64,000 bases of DNA from Erinaceus europaeus (taxonomy: Eukaryota > Chordata > Mammalia > Eulipotyphla > Erinaceidae): the NCBI RefSeq assembly GCF_950295315.1, contig NC_080171.1, positions 29,642,682-29,706,681 on the forward strand, written 5' to 3'. How positions within the stretch are numbered: the first letter of the stretch is position 1; every line of letters begins with the position of its first letter. The notes under the pieces are model-generated. The model saw only the letters and a program-made list of their open reading frames with translations. It made no database searches and had not been told where the DNA came from. Of this stretch, positions 40,945-51,997 are shown piece by piece. Position numbers and translations under genes: made by a program.

Positions 40945-41170
40945 TAGAGCCCGTGAAATAGCTCATTTGGATAGTGTGCTGCTTTGCCGTGTATATGACG
41001 TGGGTTCAAGCCTGGCCCCCACCACACTGAAGGAAGCTTGGGTGTTATTGGCCTCTTTCACTTCTGCGCTACCACTATGCTTCTCTGTCTCTATCTAAAG
41101 AAAAGAGAAAGAGAGGGAGGGAGGGAAGGAGGGAGAGAGTGAGAAAGAGAGAGAGAGAGAGAGGAAATTT
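40945..41170 (+). mobile_element. SINE (ERI-C like) with GA-rich end
   Basis: GCCCGTGAAATAGCTCATTT head, GGTTCAAGCCTGGCCCCCAC B box, CTCTGTCTCTATCTAAAG and a GA-rich stretch. Confidence 0.7.
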
Positions 41171-41694
41171 TGTGTGAATTTATAAAGATAAAAGCTAAAT
41201 TAAAGTTTAAGAGATCAAATAAAACCACCACTGACCTTAGTTAACTTCAATGTTAACTCTAGTCTTCAGGGACAACTATGGGAAAAATCGTGTAATTTCT
41301 AATCTTAGATCTGGAACAAACATTTCAAGAAAGAACACTTTTAGCTGACAAAAAGCAGGACTAGGAAAAGGAATGCATTGTAAACAATGCTTTGCTTTGT
41401 TACTGAACCAAAGACCAGTCCCTTCGTTACTATTGAACACAATGTTATTAATGCTTTAAAATCTAATTAGAAGAGAGAAGCAAAGACCAGAAAACTCAGA
41501 ACTCTTGGCATTGGCCTCAGCAGTGATGTGTTTGCTTTGACACTAAAAGGCAAAAAACAACATAGGCAAAATTAAACAGTAGAATCACATTAAACTGAGG
41601 AGAGTCTGTTCAGCAAAGGAAACAACCCTCAAAAGCAAAGGGAAACTGAAGGGATGGAGGAAATACTTGTATTTTTTTATTTGATAAGAGCTAA
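41171..41694. other. Unassigned AT-rich sequence
   Basis: No gene or repeat recognised. Confidence 0.4.
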
Positions 41695-41838
41695 TACCTG
41701 AGTTCAGGCCCTGGAACAGGATGGCAGAGGACCTAGTGGGGTTGTATTGTTGTGTGGAAAACTGAGAAATGTTATGCATGTACAAACTATTGTATTTGCT
41801 GTTGAATGTAAAACATTAATCCCCCAATAAAGAAAAAA
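41695..41838 (+). mobile_element. L1 3' UTR, short 5'-truncated copy
   Basis: GCAGAGGACCTAGTGGGGTT, GAGAAATGTTATGCATGTAC, CATTAATCCCCCAATAAAGA and an A tail. Confidence 0.88.
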
Positions 41839-41951
41839 AGTTAATATCTAAGTAATTCAAGAACTCATCTAATTCAATAGAAAACTAATTAAGCCCAGAA
41901 ATTTGAATAGAAAATGGAAAGAAGAACTGAGTAGGTATACATAACTTTTAT

Positions 41952-42292
41952 TTTCCCTCCAGGGTTATTGCTGGGGCTTGGTGCCTGCACCGTGAATCCA
42001 CTGCTCCTGGAGGCCTTTTTTTTTTTTCCTTTTTGTTCTTTGTTTTATTGTTGTTATGGTTATTATCATTGTTGTTATTGATGTCGTTGTTGGATAGGAC
42101 AGAGAGAAATGGAGAGAGGAGGGGAAGACAGAGAGGGGGAGAGAGAGAAAGACAGACACCTGTAGACCTGCTTCACTGCCTGTGAAGTGACCCCCCCCCC
42201 CACAGGTGGGGATCCGGTGCTCCTTTATGCCAGTGCTTACGCTTTTGCACCAAGTACACTTAACCTGCTGTGCTACCGCCTGGCCTCCAGGT
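41952..42292 (-). mobile_element. SINE ERI-A, long form
   Basis: CCTCCAGGGTTATTGCTGGG (3' module), CGTGAATCCACTGCTCCTGG, GATAGGACAGAGAGAAATGG and GTGCTACCGCCTGGCCTCC. Confidence 0.9.
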
Positions 42293-42378
42293 AAATATAT
42301 TTTTACTATATTTAAAATGGATATTTTTTCCAAAGAAGACATGTAAATGGCCAGCTGGCACAGGAAAAAGTACTGGAT

Positions 42379-42662
42379 GGGGAGCTGGGTGGTGATGTAC
42401 GTGGTTAAGCGCACATAGTACTAAGTGTAAGGACCCGTGCAAGGATCTGGGTTCCAGCCCTGCTCCCTACCTACAGGGGGGTCACTTCATGGGCGGTGAA
42501 GCAGGTTTGCAAGTGTCTATCTTTCTCTCTTCCTCACTGTCTCTCCCTCCTCTCTCAATTTCTCTCTGTCCTATCCAATAAAATTGAAAAAGTGACCACA
42601 GGAGAAATGGATTCTGTAGTGTAGGCATGGAGCCCCAACGATGACCCTAGAGGAAAAAAAAG
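42379..42662 (+). mobile_element. SINE ERI-A/B hybrid, long form
   Basis: GGGAGCTGGGTGGTGATGTA head, GGGTTCCAGCCCTGCTCC, CTGTCCTATCCAATAAAATT, then the 3' module (TAGGCATGGAGCCCCAACGA). It faces the preceding minus-strand SINE about 86 bp away. Confidence 0.85.
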
Positions 42663-42705
42663 TACTGGATATCAATAATCATAAAATAAATAAAATAAAA
42701 ATGAG

Positions 42706-42840
42706 GGAGAGGGCTGGCAAAATAGTTAAATTGTACAATATGCAACACAGGTCTGGGCCTGTGTCCCATGGTATTGAAGGAAGCCTTGATGCTGTGGTGT
42801 TTCTCTCACTATCTGCATCTAAAAAAATCAAAATGTACAC
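42706..42840 (+). mobile_element. SINE (ERI-C like)
   Basis: GGGCTGGCAAAATAGTTAAA head, GGTCTGGGCCTGTGTCCCA, then TTTCTCTCACTATCTGCATC and an A-rich end. Confidence 0.7.
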
Positions 42841-42844
42841 TAGA

Positions 42845-43312
42845 GTTTGCAGTGAGTACCCCCCTCACACTTCCTCTCCACTATTCCAAGCTTTGGGTCC
42901 ATGATGGCTCAACAATTTGTTTGGCTTTGTATGTTAACTCTCTTTTCAGTCACCAGGTTCCAGATGTCATCAGGATGCCGGCCAGGCTTCCCTGGACTGA
43001 AGACCCCACCAATGTGTCCTGGAGCTCAGCTTCCCCAGAGGCCCACCCTACTAGGGAAAGAGAGAGGCAGACTGGGAGTATGGACCGACCAGTCAACATC
43101 CATGTTCAGCGGGGAAGCAATTACAGAAGCCAGACCTTCTACCTTCTGCAACCCACAATGACCCTGGGTCCATGCTCCCAGAGGGATGGAGAATGGGAAA
43201 GCTATCAGGGGAGGGGGTGGGAAATGGAGATTGGTGGTGGGAATTGTGTGGAGTTGTACCCCTCCTACCCTATGGTTTTGTTAATTAATCCTTTCTTAAA
43301 TAAAAAAAAAAA
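42845..43312 (+). repeat. R1 interspersed repeat, copy e
   Basis: CACTTCCTCTCCACTATTCC, AACAATTTGTTTGGCTTTGT, ACCCACAATGACCCTGGGTC, TTGGTGGTGGGAATTGTGTG and an A tail. It is nearly the inverted copy of 21018-21470. The 193-aa ORF over it occurs on other copies only in broken form and has no known motif. Confidence 0.88.
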
Positions 43313-43387
43313 TTCAAAATGGTGTAAGGCAGTTCCTCACTTATCTTAAAGGGGCTATGAACTATGATTCCATCCTGAACTCTCTGG

Positions 43388-43908
43388 GTAGATGACCTCA
43401 CCAATGTGTCTCAGAACCTCACCTTCTCAAAATCCTACCCCACTGGGGAAAGAGAGAGACAGTAGGAGCATGGATCGATCTGCCAATGCACATGCCCAGC
43501 AGAAGCAATTACAGAAGCCAGACTTCCTTTCTGCACCCCAAGAAGAATTTTGGCTCATACTCCCAGAGGGGAAGAAATGTTAGGGGAAGATGACTAGCGG
43601 GCTCTGAAGTCCAGTTCCATCAGGACCCAGAGAGAGAAGAAGAAAACAGGAAAGACATCTGGAAGTAGTAGGTGTAGCTATGACTTAAGATGGAAGAGAA
43701 GGCAGGACCATAGAAAAAAGGGGAAAACATATAGAGAGATAGATAGTTCTAGAAATAATAGTCAGTCCATATCTGTGACTTTGGGAGAATCACTACAGTT
43801 CCCAATAGAGGGAATGGGGACACAGAACTCTGGTGGTGGGAATGGTGTGCAATTATACCCCTGTTACTTTGTAATTTTGTAAATCACTAATAAAAGAAGA
43901 AGACAATT
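43388..43908 (+). repeat. R1-related repeat, copy f (diverged)
   Basis: ACCTCACCAATGTGTCTCAG, GCATGGATCGATCTGCCAAT and GCAATTACAGAAGCCAGAC match R1. A different middle leads to CTGGTGGTGGGAATGGTGTG and AAATCACTAATAAAAGAAG. Confidence 0.8.
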
Positions 43909-43911
43909 AAT

Positions 43912-44120
43912 GGTGGGTTGGTTCATTTAGTATAGTGCACATATTCTAATACAAAAGGATCTGAGTTTGAAATCCTGGTTCCCATCTGCAGGGGATAAGC
44001 TTCAAAAGTAGTGAAGCAATGCTGCAGGTATCTCTCTTTCTCTCTCCCTTTATATCTCTCCCTTTTCCGTCAGTTTCTGTCTCTGTCCAATAAATAAATA
44101 AAGTAAAAATATTAAAGAAA
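43912..44120 (+). mobile_element. SINE ERI-B
   Basis: GTTGGTTCATTTAGTATAGT head, GAGTTTGAAATCCTGGTTCC, CTCTGTCCAATAAATAAATA. Confidence 0.8.
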
Positions 44121-44124
44121 AATG

Positions 44125-44545
44125 GAGAGTGTCAGTGATGATATGGAGAAAGGGGACCCTAGAATACTGTGAAAATGTGGGAAATATTGTGGAAGTCCTT
44201 CAAAAGATTAAAGTGGCATCACCATATAAGCAAGTCTATTTCCAGGTATTTATTAATAAGACATGAAATTACTCTCTTGAAGAAAAAATAAATTTGCATC
44301 TTCCCCTTCATTTCAGCATTATTTACAGCAGTCAAACCATGGAAACAATCTTAGGGTCCCTTTCCAGATCATAAAGAAACATATGTACACACATATATGA
44401 ATACAGTGGAATATTAATCAACCATAAAAAATCTTACCATTTGTGACATAAATAGACCTAGAAAACATCCTATATATGAAAGCATACATGTATATACAGA
44501 GAAACAAAATCCAGAAGAGTGGGGTTATACCACACATAGTGCTTT
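44125..44545 (+). mobile_element. Old L1 3' part
   Basis: CAGTGATGATATGGAGAAAG, CATTTCAGCATTATTTACAG and CAGTGGAATATTAATCAACC are degraded versions of the end of L1 ORF2. Confidence 0.65.
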
Positions 44546-44547
44546 TT

Positions 44548-44572
44548 AAAAGTTTATTTATTAGTGAGAGGG

Positions 44573-44603
<31 letters not shown>

Positions 44604-44710
44604 TTAGAGAACAAACCAGAGCATCACTTTGGCATTTATGATGCTGGGGATGGAACTCAGGAGCTCAGGCTTCACAGTCCAGTGCTTTATCCACTATGCC
44701 TCCTTTTGGG
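44548..44710 (-). mobile_element. SINE ERI-C
   Basis: TTTATTTATTAGTGAGAGG, GAACAAACCAGAGCATCACT, GGGGATGGAACTCAGGAGCT and GCTTTATCCACTATGCCTCC. Confidence 0.85.
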
Positions 44711-44954
44711 TTGCCACCTAGTACTTTTTTCTTTTTTTATAACAAAGTATATTAAGTATAAGTTGAAATCATGATAAAAGGAAGCCAAAGTGAAACTGAA
44801 GGAAATGCTAAACTTTAGATAGATGCTTTTCCCCCCCTCATAGGAAATTGCTGCAATTTAAAAAATTATTATGAAGTGTGTTTGTACAGAAGAAGAGTAA
44901 ATAATAAAACAAAAAACTTTGCTTTCAGCAACACCCAGCTGTAAAGTGAAATGC

Positions 44955-45108
44955 TACAGGTTTATTTATTTTTTATGAGCAAGCATGTGCAGGTGAGAGT
45001 TATCAGAGCCTCAGCTCTGGCCTAGTGATGCCAGGGATGGGATTTGTGACCTCTGGGGCCACAGGCTTGAAAGTCTGGCATGTTACCACTGTGCTCGCTC
45101 TGTAGCTA
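44955..45108 (-). mobile_element. SINE ERI-C-like, diverged
   Basis: GGTTTATTTATTTTTTATGA, GCCTCAGCTCTGGCCTAGTG, GGGATGGGATTTGTGACCTC and TTACCACTGTGCTCGCTCTG. Confidence 0.7.
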
Positions 45109-45911
45109 TTTGCTAGTTCTGCTTAAATCTACTTCCTGCTCCTGCTGTGACACTCCCTGGGTCAAGAGTGAAGAGAAGTTCTGGCATTGTGTCCCAGGGT
45201 GGGTGCCAGCATCTCAGCCCCCATAGTGAGCTCCTGCTTTTGACCTCATAGATGGCTAAACAAATGTGCTGGTAGCTCATCTTCAAAGTTACCAAGCTTC
45301 CACCTGTCCCTTATCAAGATCAGTTTTGGTGACTCCCAGTAACTATTTCCAATTGCTGCTACATTGAATGTGCAAGTTCGGAAAGCTAGTCCGTGATCAG
45401 CCCTCAGCACCCGAAGACTCTTTCTCCAGGCCCTTGTTGCTGAATTCACTTGTCAGAGATTAACTTGGAATAATCTTTCAATTGACTTTGGGTTTATGGG
45501 ATCTGCTGAATTTGGCATCAACAGTTTCCCTTCTGCTTTATTCCTAAATTTATCACTATCTGGTCTGTTAGTAGCATTGCTCTGGCTTGTAGGACTTGTT
45601 GTAGGATTTATTTTAATTATATATACTTCTTATTTCACTGGACTATGGTAGGAAGAAAAGTTAAATATTTGTATTCCATTGGTTAATTTTAATGACAAGT
45701 CTCATTCTACTGCTTTTGACTATATTTTTGTAACTGTATTTATGTAGATCAACAATAGTTAGCTAGAAAAGTATAGATTATATAGAACAACTGGAAGAAA
45801 AGCAAATACTGTCTAAGAGGCAGTGAAAGGTTTTATCATTTTAAACTGGTGCTACCCCACTTAATCATGTTTGTGACCTAACTTCTTGAATACTAAGTTG
45901 TTGCCACTATC
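45109..45911. other. Unassigned, apparently unique sequence
   Basis: No repeat or coding signature recognised. Confidence 0.4.
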
Positions 45912-46375
45912 TTTTTTATTTTAAATTTTTATTTATAAAATGGAAACACTGACAAGACCATAGGATAAGAGGGGTACAACTCCACATAGTCTCCACAACC
46001 AGAGCTCCATATCCCATCCCCTCCCCTGATAGCTTTCCTATTCTTTAACCCTCTGGGACTATGGACCCAGGGTCATTATGGGATGCAGAAGGTGGCTTCT
46101 GTAATTGCTTCTCCACTGGGCATGGGCGTTGACAGGTTGATCCATACTCCCAGCCTGTCTCTCTCTTTCCCTGGTAGGGCAGCGCTCCGGGGAAGCGGGG
46201 CTCCAGGACACATTGGTGAGGTCGTCTGCCAGGGAGGCCTGGTTGGCATCATGGTACCATCTGGAACCTGGTGGCTGAAAAAGAGTTAACATATAAAGCT
46301 GAACAAATTGTTGACTAATCATGAACCTAAAGGCTGGAATAGTGCAGATGAAGATTTGGGGTCTCTGTCTTGGAA
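45912..46375 (-). repeat. R1 interspersed repeat, copy g
   Basis: T-rich start, GAGGGGTACAACTCCACATA, GGACCCAGGGTCATTATGGG, CTCCAGGACACATTGGTGAG and CAAATTGTTGACTAATCATG. Confidence 0.85.
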
Positions 46376-46711
46376 ATAACTAGTAGGTCTATGGTATATT
46401 CCAAAGGGGCCCATGACTTGACTTTTACCTGCTGAGCTCTCTCTCTCTGCTCACTGGTCACTTGCTCCATCTGTTTTCTAATCACCTTGCCTTGGCTGAA
46501 TATGTTTCATAATTGCTTGGGGGAACCCTTGGGAACTGGACTTTGATTTCAGACATCAGTTCTTCACTGGATGTTTTCCTTGTTGGTCCATAGCTACCAG
46601 GCCCTGCTCTCCTCCTTCAGGTGACGGTCCCCATGGAACTAGTAGGCTTCCTTACTCTCTAGCTGCTGCTTGGCTGCAGCCAGTGGGGAGGAGGGAACAG
46701 AGTAAAATTAA
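46376..46711. other. Unassigned non-coding sequence
   Basis: No gene or repeat recognised. Confidence 0.4.
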
Positions 46712-46724
46712 GGTTTTCCTTCTC

Positions 46725-47222
46725 AGGTCTGTGTACACATATGTTCTTAGCAGCACAATTTGTAATAGCCAAAACCTGGAAGCAACCCAGATGTCTAACA
46801 ACAGATGAGTGGCTGAGCAAGTTGTGGTCTATATACACAATGGAATACTACTCAGCTGTAAAAAATGGTGACTTCACTGTTTTCAGCCGATCTTGGATGG
46901 ACGTTGAAAAATTCATGTTAAGTGAAATAAGTCAGAAACAGAACGATGAATATGGGATGATCTCACTCTCAGGAAGAAGGTGAAAAACAAGATCAGAAAA
47001 GAAAACACAAGTAGAACCTGAAATGGAATTGGCGTATCGCACCAAAGTAAAAGACTCTGGGGTGTGTTCGTGGGGAGAATATAGGTCCATGAAGGATTCA
47101 GAGGACCTAGAGGGGGTTGTATTGTTATATGGGAAACTGGGGAATGTTATGCATGTGCAAACTATTGTATTTACTGCTGAATGTAAAACATTAATTCCCC
47201 AATAAAGAAATAAAAAAAAAAG
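46725..47222 (+). mobile_element. L1, 5'-truncated, with target duplication
   Basis: It holds the last ~80 codons of ORF2 intact ([44 protein letters not shown]) to a stop at 46981. The 3' UTR follows, ending CCCCAATAAAGAAATAAAAA. GGTTTTCCTTCTC flanks it at 46712-46724 and 47223-47235. A recent-looking insertion of the same lineage as the full-length minus-strand L1. Confidence 0.95.
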
Positions 47223-47294
47223 GGTTTTCCTTCTCCTGGATCCCTTCTCCCTGTGGTCTGGTCTTGGACCACTGTACCTGTTGGTAGATCACAG

Positions 47295-47430
47295 TTTCTC
47301 CTCCCCTCCCCTCCCCTCCCTTCTCCTCCCCTCCCCTCCCCTTCCTTTCCCTCCCCTCCCCTCTCTTTCCTCTTCTCTCCTCTCCTTTTCCCTTCCTTCC
47401 CTCCTTCCTTCCTTCCTTCCTTTTTAATTT
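47295..47430. repeat. (CTCCC)n/(TTCC)n polypyrimidine tract
   Basis: CCTCCCCTCCC-type units then TTCC units. The Lys/Glu/Arg-rich minus-strand ORF is an artefact. Confidence 0.9.
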
Positions 47431-47454
47431 CTTTCTTTCTATCTCCATTCCTTT

Positions 47455-47582
47455 TTTTCTTTTTTCCCCCCAGAGTACTGCACAGTTCTGGCTGATAGTG
47501 GTGCTGGGGATTGAACCAGGAACCTTTGGTGCCTCAGACATAAAAGTTCTGTCTGCTTAACCATTATGCTCTCTCCCCCAGT
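47455..47582 (-). mobile_element. SINE ERI-D
   Basis: CAGAGTACTGCACAGTTCTG, GGGGATTGAACCAGGAACCT and AACCATTATGCTCTCTCCCC. Confidence 0.85.
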
Positions 47583-47629
47583 TCCACAGTTCCTCTCAAA
47601 ATTTCATTCTCTTTTATATTTTATATCTT

Positions 47630-47812
47630 TCTTTTTGTTAAAGACAAAGAGAAATATAGAGGGAAAGGGAGCTAGAAAAGGAGAGAGAAAGAGAGAGAGA
47701 GATGTGCAGTCCTGCTTCCCCTTGCAGGTGGCAACCATGGCTTGAACCTGGCTCCTTGCACATAGTAACATGTATGTTCAACCAGATGCACCACCACCTA
47801 GCACCGCCAAGA
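47630..47812 (-). mobile_element. SINE ERI-B
   Basis: AAGACAAAGAGAAATATAGA, GTGCAGTCCTGCTTCCCCTT, GGCTTGAACCTGGCTCCTTG and GATGCACCACCACCTAGCAC. Confidence 0.85.
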
Positions 47813-48112
47813 TGACATTCTTTATATGACTTTTTCTATGTAATTGCATCTTCAAGTTGATGACCTCTTCGTTCTTTCCATATTTGAAACTGAATATATG
47901 GTTCCAATGACAATCACCTGGGGGGGACGGGGCTGGATTCATCATGACTTCCTTACATTATTGAAAACGGTTCTTTTATAACCTCTCTTGACTTTTCTTA
48001 TTTTGAGTGTGTCATATTTTTTTCTTATATTTTCTTAAATTTATTATATTTCTTATACAGGTGCTAGAAAAAACAACAACAATCACCAGTCAAGCTTGTT
48101 ACTATTATTACT

Positions 48113-48232
48113 TTCCCCACTGAGCACTGCTCAGTTCTGGTTTATGTTGGTACTGGGGATTGAACCTGGAACTTCATAGCTTCAGGCATGAAAGTCTTCT
48201 AGATAACCATTATGCTATCTCCTCAGCCCTTA
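48113..48232 (-). mobile_element. SINE ERI-D
   Basis: GAGCACTGCTCAGTTCTGGT, GGGGATTGAACCTGGAACTT and AACCATTATGCTATCTCCTC. Confidence 0.85.
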
Positions 48233-49590
48233 AACCAGATATTAATAATCTCACTCTAAGAGGACTAAGGAAGAAGTGTAATATGTGACATGTTTTGACA
48301 TTTCAGTGTGTGCAGTCTTGATTTTTTATACTTGCTTCTTACAAACTGTGTTATCCTGAACAGGCAAACATAGCCTTATCTATAGCTACAGAAAATACAA
48401 GCTAGTATTAAAGTTTCCAGGTTTTTTTTTTTTGTTTGTTTTTGTTTTTGTAGGATGAGAGTGAGGAGGATTCCTTCTTGACATTATTCCTGAGTAATCC
48501 CTAATGTATAATGCAATTGAAAGTACTTTTAGGGCACTTTGAAAGCCATTTCCCTTCCCTGCTGCCTGGCTAACAGAGAAAAAAGGGGGTCTTGTCAGGG
48601 AAGTCACATGTCCAGAATGCCCTAAGTTTAGTGATTGGAGCCCAATTACAGCTGCTGTGATATTGGGCAGGTGGGCCAGAAAGATATTCAGATCAGCAGG
48701 GATTTAGCTGAAGAGAATGACATCTTACCTGTAGACAACTGAGTTATGGCAGACTTGCGCCAACTGGATTCTACTGGCGATAGGAGCTCTTGAAGCAAGG
48801 ATGTTAGTTGATTTATTCTGTGCTGATTCCACCAGTATTTGACAAGTAGAGATACCCCTCAGAGCTTGTTGAAAAGGTAGTGTAGACTCATAAGACTCCA
48901 GGGAGCCCAGCAATTAATCTTCATTGCCTTACCTTGACTGGACTTGTGACAAAGCAAAAAGTTGTCCTGTGTCATGAAGAACCTTCCAAAGATTACACAT
49001 ACACACATTTAAAACGTCCATCTAATCAGATATTATATTATTGCAGGTTGAGTTAGTGTTAATGGAAATACATACAATTAATGGTAAGGCCTTTAGAATA
49101 GTTTCTTTCCCCTCCTTCTTCTATCTGAGAGCATGCAAACCTTTCCTGGATATATATAATTTTTTTTCTGTCTGGATGAATGTATTCCAGTTTCTTAAAG
49201 GATTCACAGGCTTCAAATCCAACTGTGTCTGATGAAATTGCTTAAAGGCAGTCAAATTTATACTACCCTTGGTTTAGAGATAATATTTTTTGGAAAGATT
49301 TTTTCTATAGTTCAGCATGTCTAAGGGTCAGAAGAGTCAGAAGTTGTTCATGGATATACCAGGGCCTCTCCTGAAAGTACTTAATTTCCCTCTAGTAGTG
49401 TTAGGGGTAAGGATGGCAAGAAAGGGATTGATTGAAGATAAACCTTTGAATTCAACCTGAGATTGTATGCTTCAGAAGATAACACAGAATATTGGTGGGA
49501 ACAAACCATGCTTGTTAGTAGTGAGGACTGGGCCATTCTAAAGAGAGGAGTTGGGCCTGTTAATGATGAAATATGTTTTTTTCTGTAAAT
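48233..49590. other. Long repeat-poor, apparently unique sequence
   Basis: About 1.36 kb with only a T/G-rich patch at 48420-48452. No coding signature recognised. Confidence 0.4.
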
Positions 49591-50735
49591 TTGGGTTTTT
49601 TGTTTGTTTTAATTGAATTATTTATCTAATCAACACAACCCTTTTACACTGCACAACAGCTTTAAATCTAAACTTCTGTGAAATTACAAAACTCAACAGG
49701 AATTTATAGTACTAACTGTACAAAATAAGGCCAAAAATAAAAAAGCAATGTACACAACCCCAAGCATAACCTTCAAGACCACCATGAATAACACAGGAAT
49801 AACATCATGAATAGCACAGGACTGTAATGGCCTTGCAGAACTGCACCAGTTTCAGAGAACAGGAGATGTGTGTGTGTGTGTGCATGTGGGCACATGTAAA
49901 AACAACCATCTATGGAGCTAATGTGGGGTGATAGAGAGTCCCGTTGGTGTCGACCCTCGAGGTCAGAGAGAGGCAGGGCCAGACCCAACAGGAAGTGTAC
50001 GTAAAGTGGCTGCTCCTGAAGGATGCTGCTACAGAGGACAACAGGAAGGACAGGGCCACAACAGGAGCCTGGCTTGTCCCTGCCAACTCTGCCACAGAAC
50101 TGGGAACACAGGAGATTTCCTAACTGGGAAACTCAGTTATTTCCTAACTGGAGGGGTTTGTTTGTTTGTTTGTTTATGAGAAAGAGAAGAGAAGAGAGAA
50201 AGAACCAGACATCACTTTGGTGCATGTGCTGCCAGGGACTGAACTTAGGACCTCATGCTTGAGAGTCCAGGGTTTTATTCACTGTATCATCTCCCGGACC
50301 ACCTGGAAGGGATTCTTAAGGCACAACACTTTTGTGGCCAGAACTTAGTCCTTCAGAGGAAATACGTCAACTGCTGCTTTCCTTTGAAGCCTGTCCCTGA
50401 GAGGGATCGTCCTTTGGCTAGAAAAGTGATCAAACTGAAGGGATTGGGACATTAAATGGCAGGAGCAGAGCTTCGTGGCCCTGTTTATCATGGGGACTTG
50501 GAGCAGGAGTGGCTCTGGTGGTGAAGGCCTGGTGAGCGGGAGCAGCACACACTGGACGAGACTGGCACCCTGGGGAGGGAGACCTGGGCCACATGGGAGG
50601 TGGTGGCAATATTCTCCAGGGAGTGCTGAACCGTCTGGGGGTGGCCAAGGCCAGAGGCAACTGAGGCCAGGGGTAGCCAAGGCCAAGGGGCCAGCACAGT
50701 GGTGGCAGTGATCTCCTGTAAATTTGTATCAGCAA
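49591..50735 (-). other. Unidentified GC-rich block, possible retrocopy
   Basis: Read on the minus strand, a GC-rich Ala/Pro/Leu-type coding-like part (50735 to about 49930) gives way to an AT-rich tail (to about 49595) ending near AATTAAAACAAACAAAAAA. That order resembles a reverse-transcribed mRNA. Several frames are open for 60-113 codons, none with a motif I know. An ERI-C interrupts it. This is a weak suggestion only. Confidence 0.25.
50163..50302 (-). mobile_element. SINE ERI-C
   Basis: (GTTT)n, AAAGAACCAGACATCACTTT, GGGACTGAACTTAGGACCTC, CACTGTATCATCTCCCGGAC. Confidence 0.88.
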
Positions 50736-51607
50736 CTCTCTCAGGTCAAACAGAAAAGGAAAAAGCAGAGGAAAAGAGTAAGTAAGGCTCTCCTTTCCAT
50801 TAACTGAGTGGAATCAGGGATAAGGAACAAAAGTCAGCCTAAATTTCTAAGAAGTGACTAATAAAACATGCCTGTTTTATTATATAAAATATGCTATCTG
50901 GTTGAAGCAAGAGCTGGAAAATGATCCCAGTGGACAAGGCAAAATCTCCCAAGCAAGGGTGTTCATTCTGTATGGGGGTCCCAGAGGTGGGGCTGGAGAG
51001 CTGCAGAGCCAGATTCTGTCTTGAGCAGGCCTCAGGACTCCTTTCATTTGGGGTACAGGCCTTAAACTAAAAGGACACCCTGAACTGTGATCTGCATTTA
51101 CACACAAGTGGAAGGTCGTTGACTTTACCAACAACAGGCTGTGGATTTGTGCCTTAATTGTGGTTAGTTTTCTTGAAGGTCTAGGTACCTGGTAGATCTT
51201 TTCTTAAAAAAAAAAAAAAAAAAGTGATGGCATTTTGGAAGGGAAGAATATTCTTAAACAGAAAGCCAAAGGGGAAGAAAAGATGGAAAAGAGGGAATAG
51301 GAAGCAGGGCTAGGAAGATGCAGTCACTTGAGGCCAGGGGCTACATGTCTGGGGACGGTCAACTGGTCTTTTAGCAATAATGACATTAAAACCTGAATTG
51401 TAATGATTGTACAGGAATTACAATTAGCATTGAAGGTTAAATATGGAAACTCCAGACTCTATGTGATGCTTATCCAGCAGATGTCAGTAAAGTATCTCAT
51501 TCTAGTAAGATAAACCTATCAACTACAATTTCCCAACTGATGAAAGTGTCTCCAGGAAGGAATGCTTTAAAAAAAAAAATTGCACAAAGTAGTAAAATGT
51601 GTTAGCA
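50736..51607. other. Unassigned, apparently unique sequence
   Basis: An A run at 51207-51223; otherwise nothing recognised. Confidence 0.4.
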
Positions 51608-51617
51608 GAGTCCTGAT

Positions 51618-51987
51618 ATTTATTTATTTATTTATTTATTTATTCCTCCTCCAGGGTTATTGCTGGGCTCGGTGCCTGCACCATGAATCCACCGCTCCTG
51701 GAGGCCATTTTTCCCCCCTTTTGTTGCCCTTGTTGTAGCTTCGTTGTGGTTATTATTATTATTGCCCTTGTTGACGCAATTCGTTGTTGGATAGGACAGA
51801 GAGAAATGGAGAGAGGAGGGGAAGACAGAGAAGGGGAGAGAAAGATAGACACCTGCAGACCTGCTTCACCGCCTGTGAAGCGACTCCCCTGCAGGTGGGG
51901 AGCCGGGGGCTCGAACCGGGATCCTTACGCCAGTCCCTGCGCTTTGCGCCACATGCGCTTAACCCACTGCGCCACCGCCCGACCCCC
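51618..51987 (-). mobile_element. SINE ERI-A, long form, full length
   Basis: (TTTA)n tail, CTCCAGGGTTATTGCTGGGC, CATGAATCCACCGCTCCTGG, GATAGGACAGAGAGAAATGG, GCTCGAACCGGGATCCTTAC (B box), GCGCCACCGCCCGACCCCC (head). Target duplication GAGTCCTGAT at 51608-51617 and 51988-51997. Confidence 0.95.
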
Positions 51988-51997
51988 GAGTCCTGAT

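Noticed and set aside
42768..43349. 193-aa open frame on the plus strand
   Set aside because: It lies in R1 and the matching R1 copies are broken in this frame; amino-acid sequence has no known family.
47191..47541. 116-aa Lys/Glu/Arg-rich frame
   Set aside because: It translates a polypyrimidine tract on the opposite strand, plus a SINE.
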